From assembly GCA_030765065.1 (NCBI GenBank), contig CM060990.1, positions 663,722,618 through 663,786,617 of the forward strand: a stretch of 64,000 bases of DNA. Reading direction: 5' to 3'. The notes below the pieces were generated by a model, which did no database searches, had not been told where the DNA came from, and saw only the letters and a program-made list of their open reading frames with translations. Of this stretch, positions 20,856 to 31,837 are shown in pieces. Numbering within the stretch: position 1 is the stretch's first letter; each line of letters begins with the position of its first letter. The position numbers and the translations under genes were made by a program. Source of the DNA: Deroplatys truncata (lineage: Eukaryota > Arthropoda > Insecta > Mantodea > Mantidae).

Positions 20856-21959
20856 ATGAGCATCGATAGGTTCGGTTCTCAGAGAACTGGACCAGTTAGA
20901 AGAGTGTTTGATCGTTTTATCATAAACAGAGATGTCAAAGGAAACTATCAATTCAAGAATAAGAGATTGTGCAATGTTCACGATCCTGAAGATAATCATG
21001 ACGCCTCCAATAAGAATTATGTGGATGCTCTCGAAATTAGGATGCAAGATTTCTCTCAGCAAGCTGCTAACAATGTTGAGGTTATGGTTAAGACCCTGAT
21101 CGATGAATTGATTTCAAGATATATCCTCAAGAGAGATAAGGAAAATAACGTCGTGATCGATAAAGTTAGATTGAAGGTATTGCTAGATCCTGTTCACGAT
21201 AATGATGTTGTGAATAAAAAGTTCATCGTTGGATATGTCAATTCACTCACGCAGTCGAGAGATGGTAATGGTAACATTATATTCGACAATAAGAGAATCA
21301 TTGATATAGCGGATCCTCTCGGAGATACGGATGCTGTAAATAAAAGATATGCTAGAGCTATGATCATTAGGAAATCGAACGAGACGCGACAGCAGTTAAA
21401 CAGGTACTTACCAAAGGAAATCGAGATGCAAATAGGCAAGAAGCTGCTAGACATTACAGCAAATCTGAATAAAACTACGAGTAAAGTGGATACTCTAACA
21501 ACCTCTACAAAAGACAGAGTGGATTCTGTAATGGACTCTATTAAACAAGTTACCGCAGAGCTTGATAGAGAAAAAACAAATCTTCAGAATCTTTGCAATC
21601 AGAAAATTAGTAATTTAGAAAAGTTAGCGATGAAGCGAGTTTCAGATTTAGAGGCTACAGTCAGACAGTTAAAGATAGAGGTTTAGAATACTCTCAAAAC
21701 TGATTGCTGCAATGATAAACTTAAGAAAGTGGAGGATAATGTAAATATGATGATGGACGCCTACAAAACTAATATGCAGCAAATGACGAGTCTAGAAGAA
21801 TCAGCCAGAAGCCAGTACGCTAATACGGCAATCTTTGCTGAAGCGTTCAAGACACATACACAGGAGCATAAGAAAGAAACCGAGCAACTGAGAACTTCGA
21901 TAGAGATGTTAGCTAAGGCTATCGACACGTTGAGAACTCAAGCTGAACGCAGACTATAA
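20856..21959 (+). pseudogene. Fibre-like repeat protein with in-frame TAG
   Basis: The N-terminal half has three copies of a 24-residue motif, roughly NKR...DP....DA.NK.Y, at residues about 33-56, 101-124 and 144-167. Motifs of this kind (ending DA.NK.YV) are common in trimeric tail and fibre proteins of phages and large viruses. A long heptad-rich coiled coil follows. A TAG at 21684-21686 ends the first open part at 276 aa. The same frame continues open to 21959 with more coiled coil, so the gene is split by one nonsense codon (or is read through). The role as a surface fibre is inferred from repeat type and position beside capsid genes. Confidence 0.65.
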
Positions 21960-21996
21960 ATTGAAGGTAATCGTCTATTTCCTCATCATTTGTAAG

Positions 21997-22755
21997 ATGG
22001 ATAGTGAAAGCATAAGACTTAAAGAGTCTGTAGCCGAGCATACCAGGGCTGTAAAAGAAAAACTGAGAGCTCTAAAAGGTCTCAGGTTTGAGACTCAGCA
22101 TGTCATGTCCGAAGCTTTGAAGCCTGTAACCGCCCCCCTCAAGGATATTTTGGACACTCAACGAGGGTTGCCGGTGAAGAACGTCAAGAATGAAGATGGT
22201 GATTCTACAAGTATTTCTACTTACCTTCAACACGTTCGCTCAAAAGACAAGGATCGTATTGATACATTGTTCGGCGTGAGATATCAGGATGGAAGTTATA
22301 TGCTTGGAAATAAAGATATTCATTTTATAAATAATCAAATATTGATAGGTGATGAAACGTATGAGTCTACCGCCGGTTTGACGGAGCTCATCTTTAAGCG
22401 AACGCCTCAGATTTCTGCATACACTAGTGAAGACTTGGAGACATACGCTAAGATTATGAAAAGTACTTTTCTTCATAGAAGTGGTTACAGCAGACACGGT
22501 CGCTTGAAATCTGGTAAATCGTATAAATACAAGAATATAATACGACCCTTGCTCAATACACATTCAGGTCTAGGACTGGCATGGAAGGAGCATAAGCCTG
22601 ATAAGGAGGTTGACTACGTTTTCTGGAGAAATCCTAACACATTAGTGAATAGACTGAGGTTACTTATTGCTTCGAGGGACGCTGGTAATAATAGCCACAC
22701 TCGAGAGATTGAGGAAATTATCCGGGAATTGAAAGCATCTAAAATTATAGCATGA
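21997..22755 (+). CDS. Conserved Polinton protein of unknown function
   Basis: 252 aa from the ATG at 21997. The frame extends to 21961 without a better start. The N-terminal ~45 residues are charged and helical. The core begins LFGVRYQDGSYMLGNKDI at about residue 91, then TAGLTELIFKRTP and YTSEDLETYAKIM. This arrangement recurs in Polinton genomes of many animals and is usually listed without function. The stop overlaps the integrase ATG by four bases (ATGA), suggesting coupled expression. The frame is intact. Confidence 0.75.
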   Translation: MDSESIRLKESVAEHTRAVKEKLRALKGLRFETQHVMSEALKPVTAPLKDILDTQRGLPVKNVKNEDGDSTSISTYLQHVRSKDKDRIDTLFGVRYQDGSYMLGNKDIHFINNQILIGDETYESTAGLTELIFKRTPQISAYTSEDLETYAKIMKSTFLHRSGYSRHGRLKSGKSYKYKNIIRPLLNTHSGLGLAWKEHKPDKEVDYVFWRNPNTLVNRLRLLIASRDAGNNSHTREIEEIIRELKASKIIA

Positions 22756-23672
22756 CCGCCAAACAGAATATCGCCAGAGAACTTCACGGCTCGGCGAGGA
22801 GGAACTATTTACGACGGAAAATTATCAGCAAAGGTATGAATGATTTATTACAAATTGATTTGATTGAAATGATACCCTATGCAAAAGTGAACAAAAATTT
22901 CAAATACATTCTGATCGCAATCAACTTTTACTCTAAAATGGCATATGCAAAACCCTTAAAGGATAAGGGTGGAGTTAATGTTGCAAAGGCTATGGAGGAT
23001 ATATTACAAGAAATGGACGTCCCTCCCCGGAATATTCAAAGTGACAACGGGAAAGAATTTTATAACAAGTTCTTTAAACGATTAATGTTTAAGTATAATA
23101 TTAACCACTACAGCACCTATACCAATGTGAAGGCTGCGGCTGTTGAACGTTTAATTCGAACCTTGAAGAATATGATGTACCGCGAGTTTTTAGTCCAAGG
23201 CTCATACAAGTGGCTAGATCTTTTACCTAGAATCCTTGTAAAGTACAATGATACTTTTCATTCAACTATCCGCATGAAGCCTAATGAAGTGAAGAACAAC
23301 GATCTTCTTCTGACTGTGTATAATTATAATCAAGACCGAAGAGAGAAGAAGGCTTCAAGGAAGTTTAGTGTTGGTGATTATGTCAGGATATCTAAACATA
23401 AAGGACATTTTGAAAAGAGTTATGAATCTAACTGGAGCGTTGAAATCTTCAAAGTATTTCGTGTGAATCGTACCAAGCCTACAACATACATACTAAAGGA
23501 TAGGAATGGTGAAATCATAAAAGGTGGCTTTTATGGACATGAACTAAAAAAGACTAGCTATCCTAACACATATTTAGTAGAAAAGGTTATACGTAAACGT
23601 GGAAACAAAGTTCTTGTAAAGTGGTATGGTTTTGCAGATACTCAATGGATTGATATAAAGGATTTGGTGTAA
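22752..23672 (+). CDS. INT: Retroviral-type integrase with C-terminal chromodomain
   Basis: 306 aa. The N-terminus ELHGSARRNY..R precedes an rve catalytic core with Asp36 (LLQIDLIEM), Asp98 (IQSDNGKEF) and Glu132 (AAVERLIRTLK), the DDE triad with 33 residues between the last two. An SH3-like segment (VGDYVRIS) lies at about residue 210. A chromodomain-like end (VEKVIRKRG ... VKWYGF ... WIDIKDLV) closes the protein at about 272-306. It cuts and joins element ends and makes 6-bp target duplications, matching what is seen here. An N-terminal zinc-binding HHCC domain is not evident. The gene looks intact and is the last of the rightward block. Confidence 0.93.
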   Translation: MTAKQNIARELHGSARRNYLRRKIISKGMNDLLQIDLIEMIPYAKVNKNFKYILIAINFYSKMAYAKPLKDKGGVNVAKAMEDILQEMDVPPRNIQSDNGKEFYNKFFKRLMFKYNINHYSTYTNVKAAAVERLIRTLKNMMYREFLVQGSYKWLDLLPRILVKYNDTFHSTIRMKPNEVKNNDLLLTVYNYNQDRREKKASRKFSVGDYVRISKHKGHFEKSYESNWSVEIFKVFRVNRTKPTTYILKDRNGEIIKGGFYGHELKKTSYPNTYLVEKVIRKRGNKVLVKWYGFADTQWIDIKDLV

Positions 23673-23752
23673 TGTATGAAGACTTAATAAAGACCAGTTG
23701 TTATGATTGTTATGATTTTTTATTTTAAAAATCCTTCATATTTTCTCTTTTT

Positions 23753-24285
23753 TTGAGGGAAAATTAATATATAAAAACCCTCATACACAATTTAAATGGA
23801 TATATACAAACACATTATCAGAGGGAAAAATTAATATATAAAAACCCTCATACACACTTTAAATGAATATATACAATGACATTATCAGAGGGAAAAATTA
23901 ATATATAAAAACTCTCATACACACTTTAAATGAATATATACAATGACATCAGAGAGAAAAATTAATATATAAAAACCCTCATACATACTTTAAGTGAATA
24001 TATACAATGACATTATCAGAGGGAAAAATTAATATATAAAAACCCTCACACACACTTTAAATGAATATATACAATGACATTATCAGAGGGAAAAATTAAT
24101 ATATAAAAACCCTCATACACGATTTAAATGAATATATACAATGACATTATCAGAGGGAAAAATTAATATATAAAAACCCTCACACACACACTTTAAATGA
24201 ATGTATACAATGACATTATCAGAGGGAAAAATTAATATATAAAAACCCTCATACACAATTTAAATGAATATTTACAAAATCCAGA
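23753..24285. repeat. Array of about eight ~67-bp repeats between INT and POLB
   Basis: Units start near 23754, 23820, 23886, 23950, 24017, 24084, 24151 and 24221, with lengths 64-70 bp. Each contains GAGGGAAAAATTAATATATA followed by AAAACCCTC, which can form a GAGGG/CCCTC hairpin, and then a tttaaatgaatatatacaat tract. The array separates two convergent genes and fills nearly all the space between their stops. It may end transcription for both strands or be a replication or packaging element. Neither role is shown. Confidence 0.9.
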
Positions 24286-24344
24286 TTGAAAAAAAACAAG
24301 ATATCTTCAAATATTTACATTATACATATTTACAATTTTAGGCA

Positions 24345-27300
24345 CTAGCAATCACCAGGTCTAAGGGAATAATGACCCCACGCTAGAGTCTTATAACTTC
24401 CATCCATCAACTTCCTCTTATCGTCACCTCCCTTCAACGCCAATTTATTTGTCTCAATTGTTGTAATTTTGTGGTGTTTACTCCGAAATGTTTTTTGTAT
24501 CGAATAAATTTTTAGGCTATGGTCTTTTAAACATTCAAAATAATGGCCGAAATCTATTTTTTCCATGCCTGCCCTGGTGATGCCCTTAGCTTTCTTAATT
24601 GTCTGCCCTCCATATCTGTAGGCGTATAGCTTCGCTCTAATACCGACATACTCCTCCATAATCAAGCCACCCAATTCGTCCTTGAACAACCCAATCTTTT
24701 TCCTATTGGCTTGGTTAATGCCATATACATTATACTTTTCGAAGTTTGAAGTGTCGAAATATTGAGGATTCTCCCTGATGAACTCATAGATATCAGAACT
24801 CGTTTCAAAAATAAACGAGTCTGTATCCATGTAATTCAGCAGCAAGTCTTTTAAATTCGGTTTCATGATATTGTAAAAGAAGTCATACATGATAAATTTT
24901 GAAGTGTCCAAAATTGCGTGTCCTATGTAAATTGGTTTGTTCATATGTACTTCCTCTCTGCCCAGTTCGATCCCCACAAGATTTTCCTCAAGAATTATGG
25001 TGCGTAGGTAAGTGTTGCGTGCTATTAACTTCTTTGCCTGTTCCCATGTTCCAACTATTTTGAAATCCGTGTACTTTCTAACATTCTCTATAAATTTTCC
25101 ATATACGGCGTTATTCATCTTTTTCCACAGGTTTTTGGCCGAATTTTGACTTTTCTTGTGCTCTCTTCTCGGTGTTGACGTCGATATATGTCTTCAACCA
25201 GTTAGACTGGTCGTAGGACACCACTCTGTGAATATGTCTCACAGTTAGACCTTGCTCGATACACTGCTGCATCACCCTGTAGTGCAAGACATATTTGCTT
25301 TTCTGTTCTAATGTTGCAAGCAGTTTCTTGTATTGGCCGTTCGGTGGTATTGCGCTCTGTGGGCAGAAAGGAAGTTCGTTATGGGCGTCGTGGATATGGT
25401 CGGGGTATTCGATATCAACCTCTAGCACATATCCAGTCTCTGAATCTTCTTTGACTTCTGCGAAGTTTATGCCTTCAATTTCTTCTCTCGTGAGCCATTT
25501 CAGATTTTTGTATGGTAGGGCAGACACTATAGAAGCTCCATATAAGTTGTTTATGTCCCAATAGGACAGGTGTTTAACAGGAGCATGCTGGTCAAAGTTG
25601 GACATGTATCTGTGGTTAGCTTTGGTATAGCCCTTCACCACTGTGCACAGTCCGCCTCTAATTCCCGAGTCGAAAAATTCCAGCATGCTCTTGTCGGATA
25701 TTAAGGAAAGTTTCGCCTTTGTTATCTTCAACATAGCGTCAAAGGCGAGTCCTGGTAATGTATAAAACCATGCTGGGTCAAGTTTATACATTCCCAGGAT
25801 GAGATCTCGAAACTTTTCGAAAATATCCGCCAAGAGCAGTATATCTGTTTTCAGGTATAGATCGCTGTATTCTCCGAGATTCCGGATATTAAAGACCTCC
25901 CAGACTTTTACAGCATGCCTGTATTCCTCTTCGGTAATGTGGCTGTCAGTGAGAGTACTGTAGAAGGCCTCCTTCGGTGGTAGAGAAGTTTCTTCGAGTA
26001 CGGCAAGGCTTGACACATAATCATATGGGAATATTCCCTTGCTCTTTGCCAGCTTAAAATGCTCCTCAACAGGATATTCTGCCCTTGTTATTTTAAAATC
26101 ACTCTCATCCAGCATGTCAGCCAGGCTGGACAGCTTGTCGTCAAGAAATTTAAAGCTGTCCAGAAACCTGAAGCTGATGTTCCTGTACCGTTTGCTAAAC
26201 GCTATATACCTCTCACCACTTTGAGCGATGCACGATACGGGCTTATTATCATATGCCAGGCGTCTTATCAAGAAGTGACTGTCATAATTAGATAGACAAT
26301 GAAAAAAGATCGGTATGAAATCCGGGACCTTTCTATTCAAATTGCATCTATTATGAGCAGCACCCAGATATTCCCCTGTCACATGATCGTGATCCCTCAC
26401 GCGCAAATCGCCCACAGTGAAAGCAGCAAGGCATATATGACACTCAGAGGCATTGTCAAAATTCTGTTGCTCTTCAAGGGTTAAATCCATAGGTTTAGGA
26501 TTGGAATACACGTCGATGACGTCATTAGCAATTGATTTCAACTGTTTGATAGTCATCGACGGCATTTGGACCTCTAAAGAGAAAGAATTTTGACATTGAC
26601 TCGTCATGCCTACATATCACCTTCAGGGCAATAGACATTGCTTCATGCTCTTGAACGGCTCGGGTCCAGCTCGAGCTGCTTGAGGGCTCGCAAGAGTGAA
26701 CCTTCGCCAGAACAGATTCAATGTCTGCGTATATAACAAATGGTACAGGAACGCTCTTGGAGAATGCTTTAAATTCAAGGTATTCATCCTGTTGAGGCAT
26801 TTTAAGCAATTGGCATTTTCCACATTTTAATCGGTGCGTTTCCAAGGCCTTTTCATTGGTGCATCTCTTGAGGCAGGCCTCGCATGTCCACACTCTATGC
26901 CCATGTTTGGTGGCTTGAGTGGATACAAGTCTGGACAAGTCTTTAATTATACAGTAGTGGGACTTTCCCCCCTGCTCAATATATAACAGATTGGTATGGT
27001 GCTGCTTCTTTTCAGCTGTTTGGTATAGGGGAATAATGTTCTCATTCTCCTCCTCTATACCAAACACTGAAATGGATACTCCATTGTTCTGCTTTTCAAA
27101 GCATTCAATTTGATGGAGGGGTGTCGGAAATTCGATACCGTCATAATTGAATGCCTCGAAAAGCAGTTCCTCAGGGTATACTGTTGTTCTATATCCATTT
27201 GCCTTCGCAGGGTATTTAGAAGCTAGCATACACCATGCAAAGCAGTAATTGTCTTTGTTCTGGATGTTTATGACTGCATGTTTTTTCACAATTTTCTGTG

Positions 27301-30154
27301 GTAGTTCAATATATGAACCTGCGTGTAAAGGGTCGTAGTGTGTAAAGCCCATCACCAGGCTGAGTATCTTTGACAAGGACTTCGATGATGCTCCCCCCTC
27401 AAATTTAGAAATGTTTTCCAAAATATCCCCCGCAATTGAAGAGAAGATCTGATTGAGATCGCTTGACGGAAGAATCAATACAGGCTTAGAATTAAAGCCA
27501 GTGGAAAGACTCTTCTCTTCATCAGGTTTGCGGATTAAATATTCAAGTTCCAGGGAACAATGCATCTTTAATCCACAAATGCTTCTCTGCAAGACGCTTT
27601 CCACTTCTTTAATAATAAGCTCTTTGCACTCATCTAAAAAGACTCTGGGGTCCAGTATTTCTAATGTATTTTCTATTCTACTATTAAAAATACGTCCCTT
27701 GAACGCCGATTGGATGGTATTGCATTCCAGCCCCTGGCAATTACTAGCACTAACCTTGGCCTTTTTGATTGTAAGCTGCTCGCTCCCGTCCGAGGCCGAC
27801 CCTCTCTTTCCATTCAAAGTTGTCGCATTACTGGATGATGATGAGGAGGTTGACGGTGCAGCGGCTTCATTGTTTTCGCCTGAGGAGGTCGATGGTGCAG
27901 CGGTTTCATCGCCTGCGTCTGAGGAGGTCAAGGGCGCGGCGTACGATTCTTCACCCATCTCCGGTGATGTTGACTCCTGTGTTGCTAGATCCATGGGCTG
28001 GCTTCCAAGGTCACCCAGATCATTTCCTGGAATAATAATAATATTAATAATAATAACAATAATAATATAGAATGTGTAAAAGAAGTTCATAAAATGTGGA
28101 AAAAAAATTCTTACCATTCAGTGGTTGCTGCATGTATGGGGCAGGGCCCCTCCACTGCTGATTTGATGCAGGGAATGTGTGTGGTGCAGATGGCGCGCAA
28201 TGAACAATACCGCCTCCGAAATAAAGCCCACTTCCTGAAAATAATAATAATATAGAATGTGTAAAAGAAGTTCGTAAAATGCTGATAAATTCTTACCATT
28301 CGATGCTTGCTGCATGTATGGGGCAGGGACCCAACCATGCTGATTTGGTGCCAGGTAGGTCTGGAAGCCTGGAGGTGGCGGTGCAGCGGTCGCGAAGCCT
28401 ACTGGTGCAATGGTCGCGCAGCCTGGAGGTACCGGTGCAGCGCTCGCATGTTGACCGATGCAGCCTCCGAAATAAAGTCCGCTTCCTGTAAATAATAGTA
28501 ACAATATTAATAATAATATATAATGTGTAAAAGAAGTTCGTAAAATGCTGATAAATTCTTACCATTCGTTGCTTGCTGCATGTATGGGGCAGGGACCCAA
28601 CCATGCTGATTTGGTGCCAGGTAGGGCTGGAATCCTGGAGGTGGCGGTGCAGCGGTCGCGAAGCCTACTGGTGCAACGGTCGCGAAGCCTGGAGGTACCG
28701 GTGCAGCGGTCGCCTGTTGAGCGATGCCGCCTCCGAAATAAAGTCCATTTCCTGGAAAAAATAAATAATAATAATAGTATAGCATGTTTAAGTACAGAGT
28801 TCTAAAGAATCTACACTCTATACGTGAAAAAAATACATGTTTTAAACACCCGTGTGAAAAATACATGGCATTCTGGGAGACCGAAAGAGTTATGTGACTG
28901 CATATGTGTGAGAAACTCCTCTTAAATATATCCTTTTCTCGTTATACAATCCGGAACTCTATGCTCTCGTAGGTAGGTCTTGTGTGCCAGAATCGCCGAT
29001 GTATGACTACTATTATGTAATTTTTTTAGTTACAAATGCTCGAACACCAGTCTGTAAATTCTTACCGTACGATTGTTGCTGTATGTACGGGGCAGAGCCA
29101 CCTCCATAATGATTTGGAACCAGGAAGGTTTGGAAGCCTGGCGGTGCCTGTGCAGCGGTCGATGGATGGTCGATACCAAAATAAAGTCCATTTCCTGAAA
29201 TAATAATAACAATATTATTATTATTAATAATAATAATAATAATAATAATAAAGAATATGAACAAGAAGTTAATATGAATTGTTACATTGCTTTTTTAAAA
29301 CACTGAAGAATGCTTACCATTCGACTGTTCGGGTGCCTGAATCATTACGGCATTTGATGAGCGATCCTGCAGCCGGCGGTGGGTATCCTGCTGGAGCTGG
29401 ATGTATGCTTCAGCCATGTTAGCAGAACTGATTGCTGAAAACGCAATTAATTTACGCGTTAGATTTTTATTTATTAAAGAAACGATATATTATTAAGTTA
29501 ATTTACTTTACTGCGAATACATTATACAGGGAAAATGTCGATGTATTTTAAACACCTGAGAAATTTCTATTACAGATATAAATCACGTGTATTTCTCGAC
29601 ACAATCATGGAAAATATCTCTTTAACATGACGGAAACAGGCTGAAAGTTTTTACTAAATAAATGCGAGAGAGGAATGAAACATTCACAGTGAATGTTCGA
29701 CCAATGCATGCATGCATGAAGTCTTCGGATCGATTACCGTCGGTTACCCCGGAAGAAATTTTTATACAGATCATTTTTTATTCGATTCGCAGGGTTTTCA
29801 AGTAATTGTATTTCTCTAGAAAGGAATATAATTCACCCGGTAAAAACACGTATTTAAATATCCGGAATAATAATTACTCAACAATGTGAATACTTAACTA
29901 AACTGTTCACATTTTTTGAGAATTCGCGCAGTTAGCTATTAAATGTAGAATAAGCTTGCCTAAAATGAATACTTAACTAAACTATTCACATTTCAGAAAA
30001 TTCACTTGTCTAGCTATTAACTTTTAGAATGCTCAGCTATTCGCATATAAATGTCATGCATTAAAAACAAGAACGCGAATATAAGTTAAATGTACAGAGA
30101 AATAATTTAACTTTTAAAAGTAAATGAAGTGTTTTGTTACAACTTACCAGACAT
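24345..30154 (-). pseudogene. POLB: Protein-primed-type DNA polymerase B, seven exons, two frame breaks
   Basis: Exons on the minus strand: 30154-30148, 29434-29318, 29194-29066, 28751-28563, 28485-28297, 28234-28115, and 28026 to the stop at 24345. All six introns are GT..AG and phase 1, and the frame is continuous up to exon 7. Exon 7 has a Ser/Thr-rich linker, an upstream zinc-finger region (CEACLKRC ... HRLKCGKC), ExoI YADIES (about 26717-26731), a CHIC..HDHVTG..HNRC zinc-like cluster, ExoII NYDSHF, ExoIII YLKTD, Pol A DINNLYG (25557), Pol B MNNAVYGK (25118) and Pol C YMDTDS (about 24820). Reading-frame changes of one base near 26525-26600 and 25111-25150 split it into three parts (530, 498 and 257 aa), so this copy should not make active polymerase. 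Confidence 0.9.
28027..28766 (-). repeat. Tandemly duplicated exon-intron units in the POLB leader
   Basis: Exons 4 and 5 (both 189 nt) and the shorter exon 6, with their introns, are tandem copies. Exons 4 and 5 are offset by 266 bp. Each exon opens with GLYFGG and ends PAPYMQQ. Exons 4 and 5 hold Ala/Pro-rich PGFAT-type repeats. The introns share (AAT)n followed by 'gtgtaaaagaagttcgtaaaatg'. Exon 3 (29066-29194) is a more distant member (GLYFGI ... SAPYIQQ). Confidence 0.85.
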
Positions 30155-30224
30155 GATGTTCGTTGAAATTTCACTTTGAATGAGAAAAGTTTGCAGAGAC
30201 CTTAACTCGTTGATTTCAGCGGAG

Positions 30225-30261
30225 AAACTGTGAGAATTCCCGACGAAGCACCCTTTTTATA
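30225..30261 (-). promoter_or_regulatory. POLB promoter (TATA + Inr)
   Basis: On the minus strand TATAAAAAG (30261-30253) is followed by TCACAGT, whose A at 30231 lies 30 bp downstream. The predicted leader of about 77 nt runs to the ATG at 30154, which is followed after seven coding bases by the donor GTAAGT. Confidence 0.65.
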
Positions 30262-30764
30262 GTGTTCTTTTGCGATATAAAAAATGTATGAGTGAAAGTT
30301 TAAGATATATAATACAACGATTTTGATTGGCTACTCCAAAAATTCGAGAAGGACAGGGAAATGCTAGCCTCGCACAGGGGCATTTCGTGAGCAGGTCTAA
30401 ACCTGTTATGGGGGAAATCCTTCGATCACGCCAGCGTTCCTTAAGGGGAATGTTTCTGCGTATGACGCTAGAAATAAAAATATATTTTATTTTTTACATG
30501 TACCATTAAAATTCATTGTTAATTATTGTTACATTACCAAATTAATCACAGAGTGAAAATAATGTATTGTTTCTGTAGATATAATTGTCCTCGAACCAGC
30601 GACCTTTCGATTGTGAATAGATACGTTACAGATGTTTAAAAAACGTCTGATGCTATGTGATGGCTTTAGAATTCTATTCTCTATGCATTACCGTTGGAAA
30701 AACGAATAGCAAGTTACCATTTGAGAAAAGTTAAAAGTATTTGAAAATTTAAACCAATATCAAA
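30262..30764. other. Polinton right arm, no gene seen
   Basis: Starts upstream of the POLB promoter. AT-rich with no convincing ORF; the 60-aa frame at 30327 has no recognisable feature. Confidence 0.6.
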
Positions 30765-31610
30765 AAATCTGATGTGTTACACTCACATGACTTTCTCTAC
30801 TCTTGTACAAACTATTTTTACAAACACTTATTCCCTATATGCTTCATGTTAATCGAGATATCGAGATGTCAATGTTATTGGTAATTTTCATGACGATACA
30901 AGGTGAATATGATAGGTTTTTAAGCGATAGTCAAATTATTTTAACGCTGATTGCTATGTGCCGCATTCCATTCTCTTTGCATGTCCAGAACATAAAAACA
31001 AGAATAACGAATTTGAGAAAAAGTATAAGTATTGGAAATTTTAAGGGAATAACAAGCAATATCTCGAAAACGATTTACTCATCAACAAGAATGTATATGT
31101 TATAAATTATGTATTTTAACGCGATCTCCATTTTTTTTGTGTAGTAAAATTTTGTCTATCTCTTATGGTTTATCAATTTTTGCAAAAGCCGTTCAGAATG
31201 AAGAATACTTTTGGAGACATTCCCTGAAAATTCGAGATATACATTTCATTTCTCATTACAATATCTTAAACATATAATATTTTATTCAATATCGTTAGAG
31301 TCATTTTTGAGAAAATTAAAATTTTCGAGAAATGTTCCATGTAAAGGGTAGTCTGGTGTGAGGCATTTTCTTTAAAACCTTCGTGTCGCATCTCTGGAAG
31401 ATACTGAACCTAAATACCAAGTTTGGTGTTTTATCCGCCTCTTCGTTTCTGAGTTATGTTTCACAGGCACACTCGCAGACAACCATGCTTTTTTCGGATT
31501 CAGAGGGTCTCAAAACATGTATTTCCGGTGAAATCTCGGTATCGATTTTTTCGGGTGGAATACAACACTTCCTCTACTTACTATACGTAGTATAGAAAGT
31601 AAAAACTCAG
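30765..31610 (-). repeat. Foldback-family arm nested in the Polinton
   Basis: Matches host-genome copies at 42500-43350 and, inverted, 40560-41440. It begins cactcacatgactttctct and ends tatagaaagtaaaaac. Both ends contain inverted ACTTTCT(C/A)TACT. It must have arrived after the Polinton inserted, or was carried with it. Confidence 0.75.
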
Positions 31611-31837
31611 TCGCAAATGCTTAATGTCGCACAAATATTACTTGAAATGAATTTTTTGTGTGTGTGTATTAAGTTTATATTAACATGCTGGAATATTCGA
31701 AAAATATCTCTCAAATGGACGGGGTATTTAAAATCGTACTCATCCTATGTTTACTAAGCCCAATCTTTTTAAAATGGAATAAATTAAGAGTAACAAGGAT
31801 TGTTTAGGCAAGGCTCCATATTTCATTATTTAGAATT

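Noticed and set aside
20133..21959. Prophage (FtsK-like ATPase followed by tail-fibre-like repeats)
   Set aside because: Introns, TATA/Inr promoters, Polinton POLB/INT and insect-type flanks place it in a eukaryotic Polinton, not a phage.
23753..24285. CRISPR-like array
   Set aside because: The whole unit including the 'spacers' is repeated, the context is eukaryotic and there are no cas genes.
27453..28070. 205-aa open frame on the plus strand
   Set aside because: It is antisense to POLB exon 7 and its Ser/Thr-rich linker, with no features of its own.
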